A DNA stretch of 64,000 nucleotides from contig CM074700.1 of the NCBI GenBank assembly GCA_037367355.1, positions 1,240,001 to 1,304,000 of the forward strand, read 5' to 3'. Both the position numbers and the translations under genes were made by a program. The stretch is from Neoscytalidium dimidiatum (taxonomy: Eukaryota > Ascomycota > Dothideomycetes > Botryosphaeriales > Botryosphaeriaceae). The notes under the pieces were generated by a model, which was not told the origin of the DNA, did not search any database, and saw nothing but the letters and a program-made list of their open reading frames with translations. Position 1 is the stretch's first letter. Every line of letters begins with the position of its first letter. Below, piece by piece: positions 25,201 through 34,524 of the stretch.

Positions 25201-27268
25201 CGCCAAAGGTTTCGTGGCTTCCATGGTCGACTGGCGTCGGCTCCTTGATGCTGCTTAGCCGGACCTCAACCTGATCATTCTCCGGTTCGCCTGCAGCCTT
25301 TAGCAGCTCGTCCAGCGGTTGTGAAGAAGCTCCGTCATCGACGAATTGAAGCATTGTCTCTCCGTGAACACCTTCGGCAGATCCGGGCAGCTGCACTGGA
25401 GTGGCTTCGGCTGTGAGTTTGTCGGGTTCGGTCTCGGTTTCGACACCAGTGTCGAAGGCGACGGCGTCCGGAGCTTTGGCATCAGAGACGTGTCCCTCGG
25501 CTTCGCTGTCCTTCTCTTGTTCTTCCGGCGCCGGAGAGCCGGTCCCCACCGCCTTGGTGTCCCGTTCGGGTTGCTCGACTGACTCATCCGCGGGTTTATC
25601 CGAGGAAATGATCTGCTCGACTAAGGACTCTTTATCTTGAGCTTCCGAGTCAAGCGCAGCCCCATTGTTTTCACCCTCGCCGTCATGGAGTGGGGCAAAA
25701 TTGTCCAGGCCTCCAGATGCGGGCGGCGCGACCGTCACATGGATCTCGGAGATATTGTCGGAAACGGTAGCATCGCCTTCAGGGACACCAACGTCGTCGA
25801 GGTTGCCGATAGTCGTCGCCTTGTCCACCTCCGTGTCTGATCCCGTCTGATTCACGTTCAGCTCCTCCTCCTCCTCCTCCTCCTCCTCCTCCTCCTCCTC
25901 CTCCTCATCCTCTGCTTCATCATGCTGGCTCTGGTGAAGAGAAGGAGATGAGTGTGGCCGAACGGAAATATGAGCGGACTTCTCATCGTCCTCTACATCC
26001 TTCTCTATTTCATTCGTCATTTGACTGGTAACGCCAGTGCTGTAAAGCTGGTCGAAATCGGCTGAGGTAGCCAGACTGATGGAGAGCTCGTCGTCGGCGG
26101 TGCCATCTGTTGCGTCGTCAGGAAGTGGCAGGTATTCGGGCCTGATCTCGTAGCGCCCGTCGTCGAAACTCTCTTCATCATCATAAGGATACGGTTGCGC
26201 AAAGGAGCCGAAGGTCTGACCGGTGGCTACGCTGGCGGGAATGCTGTTTCTACGCAGGTTTTCCAGTGCCATGTCAAGCCTCTGTTCAGCAGCCAGGCTA
26301 CGCCGCCTCTGGTTTTCCTCGTGCCAGGAGCCTGGCTCAGCGTCTTGATTGGACAGGAACTCCCGTCGCCAGCTTGCATCGCCTTCGGACAAGGCAATGG
26401 AACCATTGACGCCCATGTTGTCATTCTCGTGGTAATGAGCAACATAGCGATGAGCATGTTCTTCGAAGGTACCCGGACTGCCGGGCGGGAAGCCATGTCG
26501 CTCGCGGAAGGATCCAGGGGCAGGTGAATTATTCAAAGAACGATCGAGAGGAGAGACATCGCCAGCGTCATGATGTATCGAATCCCATTGAGCGTGGGGA
26601 ACAAACGCACGGTCGGCAGAGCCAAGGCTACTGACTGAGCATGAGGTTGAGGGACGAGACGGAGGGAGTGTGATGGAGGCAGCAGCAACGCCGCCGTTAA
26701 GGTGGTGTCCCAACTCGACTTCTCCCGCCGTCAGCTCGACAGGGTGGGATGGCGGGGAAGCGCGGGCGATGGAAGCGTTCGACTTAGTCAAGTGTTCCTT
26801 AGCCCCAATCATCTGCCTTTCGGCGGGACTGGAAGAGGACGGATCCGCCCACACATTTTCAGCCTGGGTTGCTGCAGTCGAGACGGCGGATGGCGCAACA
26901 GTCAGCCGGCGCAGGAAGGCAGGCCTCGTGTCTTTACTCCTCGCCTTGTCCTGTGCGGCAGAGGGCACGCTTGTAGACTGCAGTTCCGCCGGCTCCGGGT
27001 CGGGGGCAGACACTGAAGGCTGAAGCTCATTAGTGGCGTCGGAAGCGGGGACGGTGATGGTGTTTGGGTGTTGCTCCGCGAGGACAGCGATGGGATCGTG
27101 GTCCTGGGCGGGGACGGAAGCGTTGTTGCCCATCTTCGTCACAGATGGCGGAACGGCGGATGCGGCAGCACCAGCTGCGGCAGCGATTCCAGCGATGGCA
27201 GAAGGGGGATTGTTGATTTGAACAGTTCCGCCTTCAGCGGCGACGGCCTTGGACTCAGCGGCCCCCAT
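22271..27268 (-). CDS. Large intrinsically disordered protein with possible N-myristoylation site
   Basis: A single uninterrupted frame of 1665 codons without introns, unusual in this window. The protein starts MGAAESKAV: Gly2 with small residues and Ser6 fits an N-myristoylation consensus, suggesting membrane attachment. Residues about 1-450 are Ser/Ala/Pro-rich. A run of about 17 Glu near 455-472 is encoded by a GAG microsatellite. About 470-900 is acidic, about 930-1100 is Lys-rich with a charged helical stretch (EKERERQMEKLNKEREKQ), and about 1200-1500 is Pro/Tyr/Gln-rich with PYPPQWYWAQGYPPPPQGYP. The C-terminus is MEWMPEGYVEE. I recognise no catalytic domain or named family. It may be a scaffold or cortical protein, but that is inference. 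Codon use and intact length argue for a real gene. Confidence 0.8.
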   Translation of the reverse strand: MGAAESKAVAAEGGTVQINNPPSAIAGIAAAAGAAASAVPPSVTKMGNNASVPAQDHDPIAVLAEQHPNTITVPASDATNELQPSVSAPDPEPAELQSTSVPSAAQDKARSKDTRPAFLRRLTVAPSAVSTAATQAENVWADPSSSSPAERQMIGAKEHLTKSNASIARASPPSHPVELTAGEVELGHHLNGGVAAASITLPPSRPSTSCSVSSLGSADRAFVPHAQWDSIHHDAGDVSPLDRSLNNSPAPGSFRERHGFPPGSPGTFEEHAHRYVAHYHENDNMGVNGSIALSEGDASWRREFLSNQDAEPGSWHEENQRRRSLAAEQRLDMALENLRRNSIPASVATGQTFGSFAQPYPYDDEESFDDGRYEIRPEYLPLPDDATDGTADDELSISLATSADFDQLYSTGVTSQMTNEIEKDVEDDEKSAHISVRPHSSPSLHQSQHDEAEDEEEEEEEEEEEEEEELNVNQTGSDTEVDKATTIGNLDDVGVPEGDATVSDNISEIHVTVAPPASGGLDNFAPLHDGEGENNGAALDSEAQDKESLVEQIISSDKPADESVEQPERDTKAVGTGSPAPEEQEKDSEAEGHVSDAKAPDAVAFDTGVETETEPDKLTAEATPVQLPGSAEGVHGETMLQFVDDGASSQPLDELLKAAGEPENDQVEVRLSSIKEPTPVDHGSHETFGDLAVAATPAVDAPEEEASSAESQEGPALPQSAEKIIKDAPLVTDPETTSVDVAPFPAAEASVVIEKDESEESSEDLASRHASVYALRSQHSSPQSSTRHPASSVAAESVSLRDILQESRLDEPSRDNVGSRDDHSTASLKLLSSAPGNANGEEQQRPKIKTAPYANADDDDGWAIPGRQQEEPQSRLPVRQRRKSLPMLFKDIKESRKEKKSQLPVKKDSKDTKIAAPSKKDHKPVISTIAAKESKIPTAPLSASVAEGSKSPFSPGKKGRNVLQRNPSTSRLLDSSLPSPVKDKEKKKRGSLLGAVFGRSSTPGPDLEKERERQMEKLNKEREKQKDGKPKKKDSKSKLVIPQRRYSLAGPLGGNNDHLASFAAPRLPTPKRIQEISALARQEGPSKAQERPRSGSESLDSLPREEPPISASDLAAAVAAAMDANHKEIKSRVRRPGVIPEPGPEWEEWEQKARELEDSRTKVNGSPASQISIPAVLHGPGTPTQAKLYPYSPDSYPFYQYAPPALPPHMQAPPRPFAYGNPPRSATFHEPPASQFPSGYGSLQRRYSEHFNAASARGLPPFPPHLYGLRDTDYPGFPSRQTSHPQLRPHSNAGPSSPTAVVGATHSRSPEQEKSNVAGESSSPIASNAATVDSFEHESGFVPPPVPLPGETMEQFLEKQRAWYEQHAQGANRRDSGYSPQYGYPSQQGMPFPPQDLPPHLAQGLYPYPPQWYWAQGYPPPPQGYPPFYPPANHSPEDYYHQTLREQQQQERGAHSDTDSPRDKSPIPAPYGYPGFPSVPPRSAYAPAPSSAPGPYGYPRQEMRWRDLTSDEPRRAAAAPPHLQQPISHKRIDSGAYAGPTSPTSYVPSGAGGPLSAHPPSPHVGKDADDVNVWDAEAKSPALANSRDGIADGKRNAEGGIARRQTVSVAATSRSKLETVMEPVELADTDVGRQTRNGSRDSALPVMHAASYPGMEWMPEGYVEE
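25862..25906. repeat. (CTC)15 trinucleotide microsatellite coding for poly-Glu
   Basis: Forty-five bases of uninterrupted ctc on the plus strand, read as GAG codons on the minus strand inside the large disordered protein. Length changes would stay in frame. Confidence 0.92.
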
Positions 27269-27334
27269 GGAGGCTTTTTGGATTACCGCAGGCGAGCTCG
27301 GGTCAGGTTGCGCGGCCAGTAGTATATCAAGAGG

Positions 27335-27358
27335 GCGCGATAGCCAATGCTATCGCGC
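27335..27358. promoter_or_regulatory. Perfect 10-bp inverted repeat flanking a CCAAT box
   Basis: The arm gcgcgatagc (27335-27344) is repeated in reverse complement at 27349-27358 with the 4-nt centre caat, so the top strand reads agCCAATgc. It lies 67-90 bp upstream of the minus-strand start codon at 27268, a plausible site for the CCAAT-binding complex or a dimeric factor. Confidence 0.5.
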
Positions 27359-27420
27359 GAAGGATGGGGAGCATGCGGCGTGACCAAGCGGGTCCCCCAG
27401 TTCGAGCAGTATGATCGCCA

Positions 27421-27436
27421 TACATAGTACTATGTA
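27421..27436. promoter_or_regulatory. 16-bp perfect palindrome upstream of the large gene
   Basis: TACATAGTACTATGTA reads the same on both strands, about 153-168 bp upstream of the start at 27268. It could be a dimeric factor site. No known fungal consensus was matched. Confidence 0.35.
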
Positions 27437-29248
27437 CACCGCCATTTCTTCGGCTGTGTAGTCGGCGGGGCCACCCTGAGCACTGAACTACCTGCAGAGG
27501 TGCGATGGGACGGGGCGCGAGGTGGCGCGATAATTGTTTGGTCGAACGCCAGGCTCATGGGACGCGTTCTGGCGCGTGATTGCTGTGTTGTCGAAAGTGT
27601 CCCGTGCGGAAGTTGATCGTTGCTCCTTCTCCCAGGTTCTTATCGTCATTGCGGTGCGCTGCCCGGGGCCGGAGACGCTCAGTCTGAGCTCCTGAGGCAG
27701 GCGACGAGACATTGGCCGGAGCGCTGCTCGGAAGTCCTGGGGGGAGAGGAGTGAGGCGGAATGGCGGTGATGGAAGCGGATGGTGTTGAATGCTGCCAGG
27801 GCGACGCGATGTTTGGCGTCGAAACAACAGCTAGCTTCATCGCGTCCGTCACGTGTGGAAGGCGTCGGGAGTCGGGCGTCGGACCAAGTAGAGAGATGAC
27901 GCCATGGATGCTGCAGCAGACGCGCGCGCTGGTGGATCGCCAGGGTTCTCGCATCCGTCCAGGCGAGTCTGCGAGACGGGACCCATCGCGATATCAAATC
28001 AAAGCGCTCGCCTCCTCACGTGGCCGTCGTCGGCGAGAGGGCGGCGTTGTTCGTGTCAGGACTCCGGCAAATATCAGCACCCAGGCGTACGTGGAGGAGG
28101 GTGGAGGGAGAGAGAGAGAGAGAGTCGGCGGGTAAGCGAGTAGCGCCAACGCGGGGGTGAAGGCTAACCAACTATACGAACCGCAGAGATGCCCGCACGA
28201 ATTATTGCACGGCTGCGCAAAGCAGGGCAGAGCAGAGCAGGCGCAGCAGCAACAAGGGCATCCGCAACCGCAGCAGAAGGAATCCGTGCCCCAGAACGAT
28301 TGGGCGAGAATCGGAGGCAATGAAACTACTGCATCCGCGGACGCAAGTGATTGGCTGCTCCGTGAACCCCGGGGCGCAGCGGAAGGTGGGACAGTTCAGT
28401 GCGAGATCCACTCCACCACAACCGTACACATGCTGCTCACTCACTCACTCGCTGACCACTCACCACTCACAACCTGCAGCTGCATGGAAGCTTCCGGGTC
28501 GCGCTATCCGGCTTCCCGAAGCAGGTTTCGATGACCGATGTCTCACAATCTCTCCGAGCTTTCGATAACACCGTCTCCATCCATCGGGCCCGCTCCTCGA
28601 GCAGCACTCCCCGACCACCCCCAGCGACGCTTGCCAGGGCTTACCCACGCCTTGTCTTGGACCCTGCAGACGCGTCTGGAAAAATCCAAAATTTTCTGTG
28701 GTGGTTGCAGCACAGACAGCGAAAGGCCTTCTAGCGCCTCTTAAGGGCGAGCCATTTACCGGCGCAGCCTCTCGTTGCCGCCGGGGCGGTGTTCAGCCCA
28801 CACACCGCTCTGTCGCCCTTCCACTCCGCCCTTCGCCACGATAAATTAACCAATGCCAGTCACGCCAGCAGCATTGCCCAGCTGCTCAGCTGCTCACGGC
28901 CGACCCATCGTCTCCGAGGCATCGGTGATCTGATCCGTCGACAATTTTGCTTCGAGAAGCGGCCAAGCACTGCCATTTGTACAGCGGCGTCGCAAACTCA
29001 TAGGCCTTATCGTGAGGTGGTCAGCCACCAGCGCAAAAAAGACGGCACCCTCCACAAGACTGGATCTGCAGGGTCTGAGCGTCAAGCAGCTGTCACGACT
29101 CAGCATTGCTGCATGACGACATGATTCTCATCAACTCGCGCCACCAAGGTGCTCCGACCTCAATCGCGGCCTGATGCTCCAAAAAATGCTAATCCGACAA
29201 CACCCCAAAAGCCGTGGGAGCCGCGCTAGCCTGACGAACTACTTCACA

Positions 29249-30838
29249 TTACACCTGATCATGATACTCGCCGCCCATCTTCCCGAGCATCATCCCCAGC
29301 ACCGTGTCCTCATTCGGCCGGCCCGGACCGATGATATCCGCGGCAGCGGGAAGCAGCACATTCTCTTCAGTCTCGTAGACCTTGCCCTCCACCGAGTAGA
29401 TTGCCTGCCCGTTCTTCTTCTCGTTGGCCATCAGCAGCGCTACCGACCGCGCCACCATCTTGGGAGGCTGCGCCTTCACGCCCACCTGCTCCAGCACGGG
29501 CGCCGGCACGAGCCCGGTCGCCGTCCAGCTGGGTTTGATCGTGCTGACGCGCACGGGAATTCCGAATCGCTGTAGGTTGGGCAAAAGGCCGCGCATAAGG
29601 CCGAGCACTCCATGTTTGGCCACGGCTGCACCAGAGGTAGGACATCCGTTTCAAGCTTTTCAAATCAAGTTCGCGCCATTGCCGCGGCGCTGGGAATCCT
29701 GCAATGCGACGCGCGGGATCGCACCGGAGCTCGATCTTCTGGCATGCCGAACTCCCGGGCTGGGTGGAGGAAGAGGAGGAAGAGACAGGGAACCGGAGAC
29801 AAGATCAAGCTTACCGTAGTGTGCAGCTCGGAATCTCTGGAAACCTGGGGTAGGGCATGAGTCAGCCACCTTTTTTTTTTTTTCTCCCTCTCCCTCTTCT
29901 TGCGGCAGTGGAGAAGCGGAAACCAGTTCGCAGCTGTGAGGCTGACGGCTAGAGGACGTCACGCTACGTACTAACGACGGAGGCGGTCAGGATGAGGCTG
30001 CCACCGCCCCGCTGCCTCGCGGGCTTTATTGTAAAAGACTGCAAGCGCCGCCGTGTTGAGCACTGCCCGCAGGTTGACATCGACCACTTGATGCGTTGGC
30101 TCCAGCAGGTCCCCATTCTCATCGACGTTCTCCTCCGTGTACGTCGTGCGGGTGGAGATGCCGGCATTCGCGAAGACGTGATCGATGCGCCCGAACCGCG
30201 CCTTTGCCAGTTCGAAGAGCGCGGAAAGCTCTGTCCAGTCGGTGACATCCGTGCGCTGGTAGATCAGGCGATCCGATGAGGTAGGTGGGGCGTTGATGTC
30301 GCCCTCCACAACAAATGCCCCAACCGAGAGCAGCAGCTCGACCGTCGCGAGTCCAGTGCCGGAGGAGCCGCCTGCGGGAAAGAGGGATTGGTCAGCATCA
30401 ATGCTCGTTGGAAGAAATCATACATGCTCACCACGCCAGTCGCACAGGTTACGCCCTTTGTAAAGTGCGCATCTGCGCAAATGGAAAAGGGTGGCTCGTC
30501 TTCGGCATTATGACCACTCAGACGCTCTGCCACACCCGAATGGCGCAGCTATTGCTGTAACATGTGGCTCATGCTTGGAGCCTAGATCTCCAAATCAAAA
30601 GACGCTTCTTGGTTGGTAGGACCAGCAGGGATATAGTCAAGCGCATGAAACAAGAGTCATGGACCACGATAAAGAGCGAGGTGAAGTTGAACTCGAAGAA
30701 GAAGAAAGAAGACAAGAAATGCGCGTGAAAAAGGCAAGAAGACAGGCTTGATACTTGAACAGCATTCTACGCGAGCCCACAACCTGTCACTATAACGACC
30801 TTGTCCTTCAGGGAAGCAAAGTCAGCTCTCGTTAACAT
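29249..30838 (-). CDS. Short-chain dehydrogenase/reductase (SDR), one-base frame break
   Basis: NAD(P)-dependent oxidoreductase with a Rossmann fold. Exons on the minus strand are 30838-30784, 30371-29972, 29844-29815 and 29625-29249. Exon 1 ends KDKVVIVTG and exon 2 continues GSSGTGLATVELL, giving the cofactor motif TGGSSGTG. FANAGIS, LILTASV (catalytic Ser) and YAVAK (Tyr-x3-Lys, formed across the exon 3/4 junction) complete the active site. One extra base in a run of four C on the plus strand (30007-30010) shifts the frame after KAREAAG. Without it the product is 286 residues. The first intron (412 bp) is far longer than others here and has a weak donor (gttgtg), while its last 60 bp look like a complete normal intron. 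An insertion there is possible. The substrate is unknown. Confidence 0.82.
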
Positions 30839-31398
30839 CGAGTTCCGCCTTCATGGTTTATGTAGTAAGGTCCAGGAAAAGTTGGGTTCTTAGTCTGATA
30901 TCGCAGCGAGAATACGACTGAACAGATGAAAGAATAAAGATGTCCTCAATCCAGGTCGCTTTAAAGGGGCTGGCCTGCCTAAATACACACAACAGGACAC
31001 TGTGACACAGATCGTCACCCGAAAAAGATGATAAGGGCTGCTGTCTTACCTAACGAATTCTCGACGCTCCAGGGTCTCTTGACTATGTTTCAAGTACATT
31101 TCCTGCTTTTCATCGACCGTTGCTACTCTGTATGACTCGCATCACAGGGACGGCTCGATGCGCAGACGGGAGGGGCTTGGTCCCACGCGGACGGGAATGC
31201 CGGATTTCTTCGTGGCCGCTCATCCTTGCTCTTGGCTCGACAATCTGAGAACAGACCCATCGGCGGAGATGCTTTAAATAGCCTGTAGGTGATTGGGCGT
31301 TCTGTCATTCGTATGCGTCAATTGTTCCATTCTCTTACCATATCCCCTTTCCGCTTCAGTCATCACCGGATTCGAGGAGCACGGTACTTCCAGTCATC
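30839..31398. promoter_or_regulatory. Divergent promoter region, SDR and rhodopsin-domain gene
   Basis: A 560-bp stretch between two start codons on opposite strands. No specific element was recognised. Confidence 0.35.
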
Positions 31399-32684
31399 AT
31401 GCCTGTGGGCCCCGATCGCATTCGTGAGAAGAAAGGCATACATCGGAAGGTCTTCGTGGCTGTAAGTCCTACAGGCCCGGGACTGTCGCTCCTTATTGCC
31501 ACTACTATTATTCTACTCATTTTCTCATGGCTCACTGTTATATCCAGAGTCATCGAGCGGACTAATATCAAGGCAGTTGGTCACGATGACTGGCTCATGT
31601 GCATTGGCTTGGTGAGTACAAATGACCTCGCAAGTTTTTCTCGGCAAACAAATGACATGGACAATTATGTTTCTCGATCACTTGCTCTTTCATAATCACA
31701 ACTATCCACAACGGCGCAGGAACCCGGGCGGAGAATCTTAATGATTACTACATAGTGCAAGGACGCAAGGTAGTCCATCATGCCAGCAACCCAAAGATTC
31801 GGGCTGAACCGCTGCATTGGTACACATATGCTCAAATCATCTACTGCCTAACCACGATCCCCATCAGATGCAGCATCTGCGTAGCGCTCCTCCGCATCGC
31901 GACAAAGAAGATGTTTAAATACATCCTTTATGGCGTCATGGTCATTACAGTTCTCTCCTCGATCGCCATCAACGTTGTTATTCGAAGCTGGTGCCGCCCC
32001 ATCGCTGCAGCATGGGGTGCCGTACCCGGCGAATGTGGGCCAGCAACGGCCAACGCCAACGTCGGGTATTTCTACTCCGCCGTCTGCATCGTGACAGTTT
32101 GGACACTGACCATCATTCCCCCCATCATGCTACACGACGTCCAACTGAAGCGGCGCGTCAAAGTCTCCATGGCCTTTGTGCTGGCTCTTGGCGCATTGTA
32201 CACTTTCAAGCTTCCATCACGTCCGCTGACAGCGATCATCCGAAAAAACAGCGCCAGCATCGCCTCAGTTGTACGCCTCCGATTCCTAGTCCTCTACAAT
32301 GATCCGGTAGAGTATCTCTGGGGCGTCGCTCAGATTGCTGTCTGGTCGCTCATCGAAGAGGGCACTAGCATCATTGCCGGCTTCCTGGCCGTGCTGAGAC
32401 CCCTACTTCGCCACTTGCCCTTCCTTTCCTCTACTCGCAGCGGCATCTACAGCACCACTGGATCAAAGTCGTTCAACCGCCGGTTCCGCTCGGCGAATAA
32501 AAACGAGGTGTGGAACATGAATAGGTTTCAGTCCAGTAGCACTACGGATGCCGAGAGGAGGGGTACTGACCATCGCTCTGATGGAGACAGCCAAAGACAT
32601 ATCCTGACGGAAACAAAAGTGGTGGTTACCAGCGATGAGGTGTGGTTCGATCAGGAGAAGTCGACCGAGCTTTACACGAGCTGA
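31399..32684 (+). CDS. Rhodopsin-domain (PTH11-like) membrane protein, first intron unresolved
   Basis: A second member of the fungal rhodopsin-domain family. Exon 1 (31399-31611) starts MPVGPDRIREKK and carries the first helix and GHDDWLMCIGL. The body runs in another frame to the stop at 32684, with NGAGTRAENLNDYY, a YTYAQIIYCLTTIPIRCSICVALLR-type helix, SWCRPIAAAWGAVPGECGP and FLVLYNDPVEYLWG. A 54-bp intron at 32198-32251 fits the family, and keeping it would not break the frame. The donor gtgagt at 31612 is perfect, but no AG acceptor lies where the second-helix sequence (FIITTIHNGAGT) would be kept in frame. Either an acceptor or base is mutated or miscalled, or the second helix is lost. 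The tail is Ser/Thr- and charge-rich. Confidence 0.75.
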
Positions 32685-32801
32685 GAGGGAACAACTATTC
32701 GGGAGCAAGAATCTTGCGGAACGCGATAGTTGCAAATGACGGTCTATTTCATTAGGTGGAAATATCATTTTTGTCTTATTTGACAGTGTCGGCTCCTGAC
32801 A

Positions 32802-34524
32802 CTAGCGTATAGGCTTCGCTATCATCCAAAGCGGGGGTTTTGCCCAGAGAGTCCAGATCTTCTGGTTGATCCAGCCGTCACTTTCGGGGCATAATTCAAA
32901 ATCAAAATTCCACAAAAACTTGGCCGCAATGATCCGCATTTCATGGTAAGCAAGGCTATGCAATTTATCAATACCAGCTTGACTCGAGAAAGACTACAAG
33001 GAACTCACTTTTTGCCTATGCAGTTGCGCGGACCGTACGAGAACGGCTGCAATACATCCTTCTTATCCCCATCATATCCAGTGTTTGGGAGCCAGCGCTC
33101 GGGGATGAATGATTCAGGATCTTTGAAATTCTGAGGCAAACGATATGCCGTGTATTGCGCGACCGAGAGACGGGTCTGTGCAGGTAGTTGTCAGCAGAGA
33201 AAAGGGTGGTATGAGAGGATTGGGAGAAGTCCCGGGAACATACTCCTCCTGGTACCCACTGCCCGCAAATGATATTCCCGTCGGGATGCACCTCTCGCGG
33301 AGGACCGATTGGAAGAGGAGGATAAAGCCGCAACGCTTCCTCAAGGCATGCGGCCAAGTACTTCAGCCTCTGCAAGCTCTCAATCGTAAGCTCCTCATCC
33401 GACTTGAAGCTACCCCTTATCTCCTCGCAGAGCTTCTCCATCTTCTCCGGGTTCTTGCACAGAAAGTACAACAGCCCGCTCAACAGCGTCGCCGTTGTCT
33501 CCGTCCCGGCGATCATGAAAATGGACGCATTGACATGCATGGCGCCGCGGTCCAGCCTCCTCCCCTCCGGCTGCTCGAGCACCAAATTCCAAATATCCGG
33601 CTTCTGACCACCCTTCTCAATCCTCCTATCCACACGCTCGGCCGCATACGCAAAATGCAGCCTCTGCTGCTCCAGCAGCGCCTTCGGCGTCAGATGCTTC
33701 GCCAGCCACCCCAGCACCGGATACTCCAGCACGATCCGGGAGATGTCCCCGGCCTTCATCCACGCGAACATGGCCTCGACCCACGGCGAGTACTCGCCCT
33801 TCTCCAGCAAGCCCAGCGGCTCGCCAAAGGTCAAGTCGCCCATGACGTCGAACGTGGTGCACGTGATCAGCTTCATCAGGTCCAGCGGCCGTTGCCGCGT
33901 CGCCCCCGCGCAACGATGATGATGATGCCGCCGCACGTTCGCGACCAGGTGGTCGACGAAGCGCACGATCAGCGGCTCCTGCTCGCGCAGGGCCCTGTCG
34001 GAGAAGGCGTGGGCGAAGATGCGGCGCACGCGGCCGTGCTCGTCGTCGTCGAAGAGGGCGTTCAGCCCGTGCCGGCCGTTGACGTCGGGCGCGTAGTGGA
34101 AGCGGTCCTTGGGGTTCGCCTTGCGGCGCAGCGGCCCAGTGCGGTGCCCGTAGATGTCGCGCCAGGCCTGCGGGGAGGTGTAGGACAGCGTGTTGGGGCC
34201 GATGCGCACGGTGGCGCCGTGCGTGGCGTGGATGGACTGGATCCACGGTAGGAGGTCGCCGCGGATGGTGACGGCCCAGTAGGCGAGGTTGGTGCTGCGG
34301 GCGAGGAGGGGGCCCGGGTACTTGCAGAGCGGGTGGAAGTAGGCGTTGTAGATGAGTGTTGCGAGTGACTTTGTTATGAGCTGCAGGGGAGGTTAGCGCT
34401 GGAGTCGGGAGGGAAGAGGTGTGGGTATGCGCACAAGGCTGATGAGGAGGGAGAGGAGGAGCCGTAGCGGATCGGTTGCTGCGAAGGGCGATTGGGCGTC
34501 GCCCCATAGCGTTGTTAAAGACAT
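32802..34524 (-). CDS. Cytochrome P450 monooxygenase
   Basis: Microsomal heme monooxygenase. Exons on the minus strand are 34524-34435, 34380-33244, 33175-33009 and 32955-32802, giving 515 residues in one frame. The N-terminus has a membrane helix (RLLLSLLISL) and the Pro-rich hinge YPGPLL. The I-helix AGTETTATLLSG, the ExxR of EEALRLYPP, FIPERWLP and the heme-binding FSYGPRNCIGK with its Cys ligand are all present. The pattern resembles the CYP65/isotrichodermin-hydroxylase group of fungi, but the family number was not determined. A His-rich loop (HHHHR) sits near the F-G region. The gene converges with the rhodopsin-domain gene, 117 bp apart at their 3' ends. No biosynthetic backbone gene lies nearby, so its pathway is unknown. 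Confidence 0.93.

Larger units (their letters stand above)
27269..29248. other. Upstream region of the large gene; no gene recognised
   Basis: About 2 kb containing two palindromes close to the large gene, a short (ag)n run near 28111-28122 and a CAG-rich stretch near 28215-28275. Reading frames are short and lack family features. Confidence 0.45.

Noticed and set aside
28100..28470. Repeat-rich stretch considered as a CRISPR-like or regulatory array
   Set aside because: Only short (ag)n, CAG- and CACT-rich simple sequence is present. There are no regular spacers, and CRISPR arrays are not expected in a fungal nucleus.
31462..31553. Possible intron in exon 1 of the second rhodopsin-domain gene, from the gtaagt at 31462
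   Set aside because: Removing it would delete the first membrane helix, which matches the family, and the frame is open without it.
33145..34251. A 368-codon plus-strand frame opposite the P450
   Set aside because: It is antisense to clear P450 motifs and its translation is low-complexity Arg/Gln/Leu without a domain.
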